Below, one piece after another: positions 5,392 through 5,582 of a stretch of 5,582 nucleotides of DNA. Position numbers and translations under genes: made by a program. The stretch's first letter is position 1. Each line of letters opens with the position of its first letter. The notes under the pieces were generated by a model. It saw nothing but the letters and a program-made list of their open reading frames with translations. It ran no database searches and was not told where the DNA came from. Origin of the DNA: Kangiellaceae bacterium (lineage in GTDB: Bacteria > Pseudomonadota > Gammaproteobacteria > Enterobacterales > Kangiellaceae); NCBI GenBank assembly GCA_030590405.1, contig JAUUYO010000214.1, positions 1 through 5,582 of the forward strand, in the 5' to 3' direction.

Positions 5392-5582
5392 GTGTGCTGC
5401 CGAGCAAGGTCAATAATTCCAGCGGGTGGAAATCCCGTTCTGGCAAGGTAGGTCAACCACCAGATAGCAAATATTGGGCAGGCGAGAGTAATCTCAAATG
5501 TTAAGCACAGTAGGCGCAAGCCTGTAGGCCGTAAGCGAAAGTTGAAGTGATTTAGCCTCGTAAGTTTCAAGTAAGTAGGGCG
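5392..5582 (+). mobile_element. 5' end of a group II intron (domain I start), cut by the window edge
   Basis: The segment begins GTGTG, the consensus 5' boundary of group II introns, which are self-splicing RNAs that move as retroelements with an encoded reverse transcriptase-maturase. The following bases fold as domain I would: CTGCC (5397-5401) pairs with GGCAG (5477-5481) and CAATA (5411-5415) with TATTG (5472-5476), enclosing a perfect two-part hairpin CCAGCGGG...CCCG TT CTGG (5419-5443). Two short hairpins capped by GNRA tetraloops follow: GAGA-GTAA-TCTC (5484-5495) and AGGC-GCAA-GCCT (5512-5523). Such loops make tertiary contacts in these ribozymes. There is no coding frame on this strand. 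The catalytic domain V, exon-binding sites and any maturase gene would lie beyond the right edge, so class and completeness are unknown. Exon sequence at the junction would end ...AATAACG|G just before GTGTG. Another structured RNA is possible but less likely. Confidence 0.72.

Noticed and set aside
4085..5393. AATAACGGGT occurs both after scoB (4086-4095 region) and at the intron junction (5384-5393)
   Set aside because: A shared 10-mer is expected by chance many times among all positions of a window this long, and no longer homology flanks the two copies.
5373..5506. Integron attC-like ends: ATTTAAC at 5373-5379 and GTTAAGC near 5500
   Set aside because: Both match the short degenerate core consensus, but the sequence between does not fold into the required attC dyad and is better explained as group II intron domain I.
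5091..5570. Leftward 159-residue frame across the end of the exported-protein gene and the intron start
   Set aside because: It is antisense to a well-supported gene and to the structured intron RNA, lacks a credible ribosome site context, and its sequence is what the complement of these two elements gives. I treat it as a spurious frame.

Overview
The window reads as a chromosomal segment of a gammaproteobacterium, probably a marine or other aquatic one. This rests on the protein flavour, the moderate-to-low GC with AT-rich intergenic DNA, and the gene types; the genus cannot be fixed from the sequence. The left and middle parts are ordinary metabolism. The right part (from about 4056) looks accessory.

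Layout. 1-50 is the first 16 codons of a leftward gene cut by the window edge. 51-440 is a 390-bp divergent intergenic region with three tandem 13-bp repeats and a dyad. 441-1571 (+) is a complete class III alcohol dehydrogenase / S-(hydroxymethyl)glutathione dehydrogenase (frmA/adhC). It overlaps tail to tail by 16 bp with 1556-2455 (-), a full-length LysR-type regulator. Across a 172-bp divergent region holding a perfect 18-bp palindrome lie 2628-3353 and 3356-4012 (+), subunits A and B of a succinyl-CoA:3-ketoacid CoA-transferase (scoA, scoB), followed by an 11-bp inverted repeat. 4131-4397 is a small unrecognised ORF that ends 1 nt before 4399-5364, an AT-rich gene for an unrecognised exported protein. 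From 5392 to the right edge the DNA has the 5' boundary (GTGTG) and nested stem-loops with GNRA tetraloops expected of the start of a group II intron, whose remainder lies outside the window.

How the genes work together. FrmA oxidises the glutathione adduct of formaldehyde. Its usual partners (S-formylglutathione hydrolase, FrmR) are not seen, although the left-hand gene is too short to identify. ScoAB moves CoA from succinyl-CoA to acetoacetate for ketone-body, short-chain-acid or leucine catabolism. The LysR gene is divergent from scoA, so it is more likely the regulator of scoAB than of frmA. The 4131-5364 pair has no visible link to either pathway.

I found no convincing new system. The parts most worth a second look are the orphan pair at 4131-5364, the intron start placed 27 bp after it, and the palindrome and tandem repeats in the two divergent intergenic regions.
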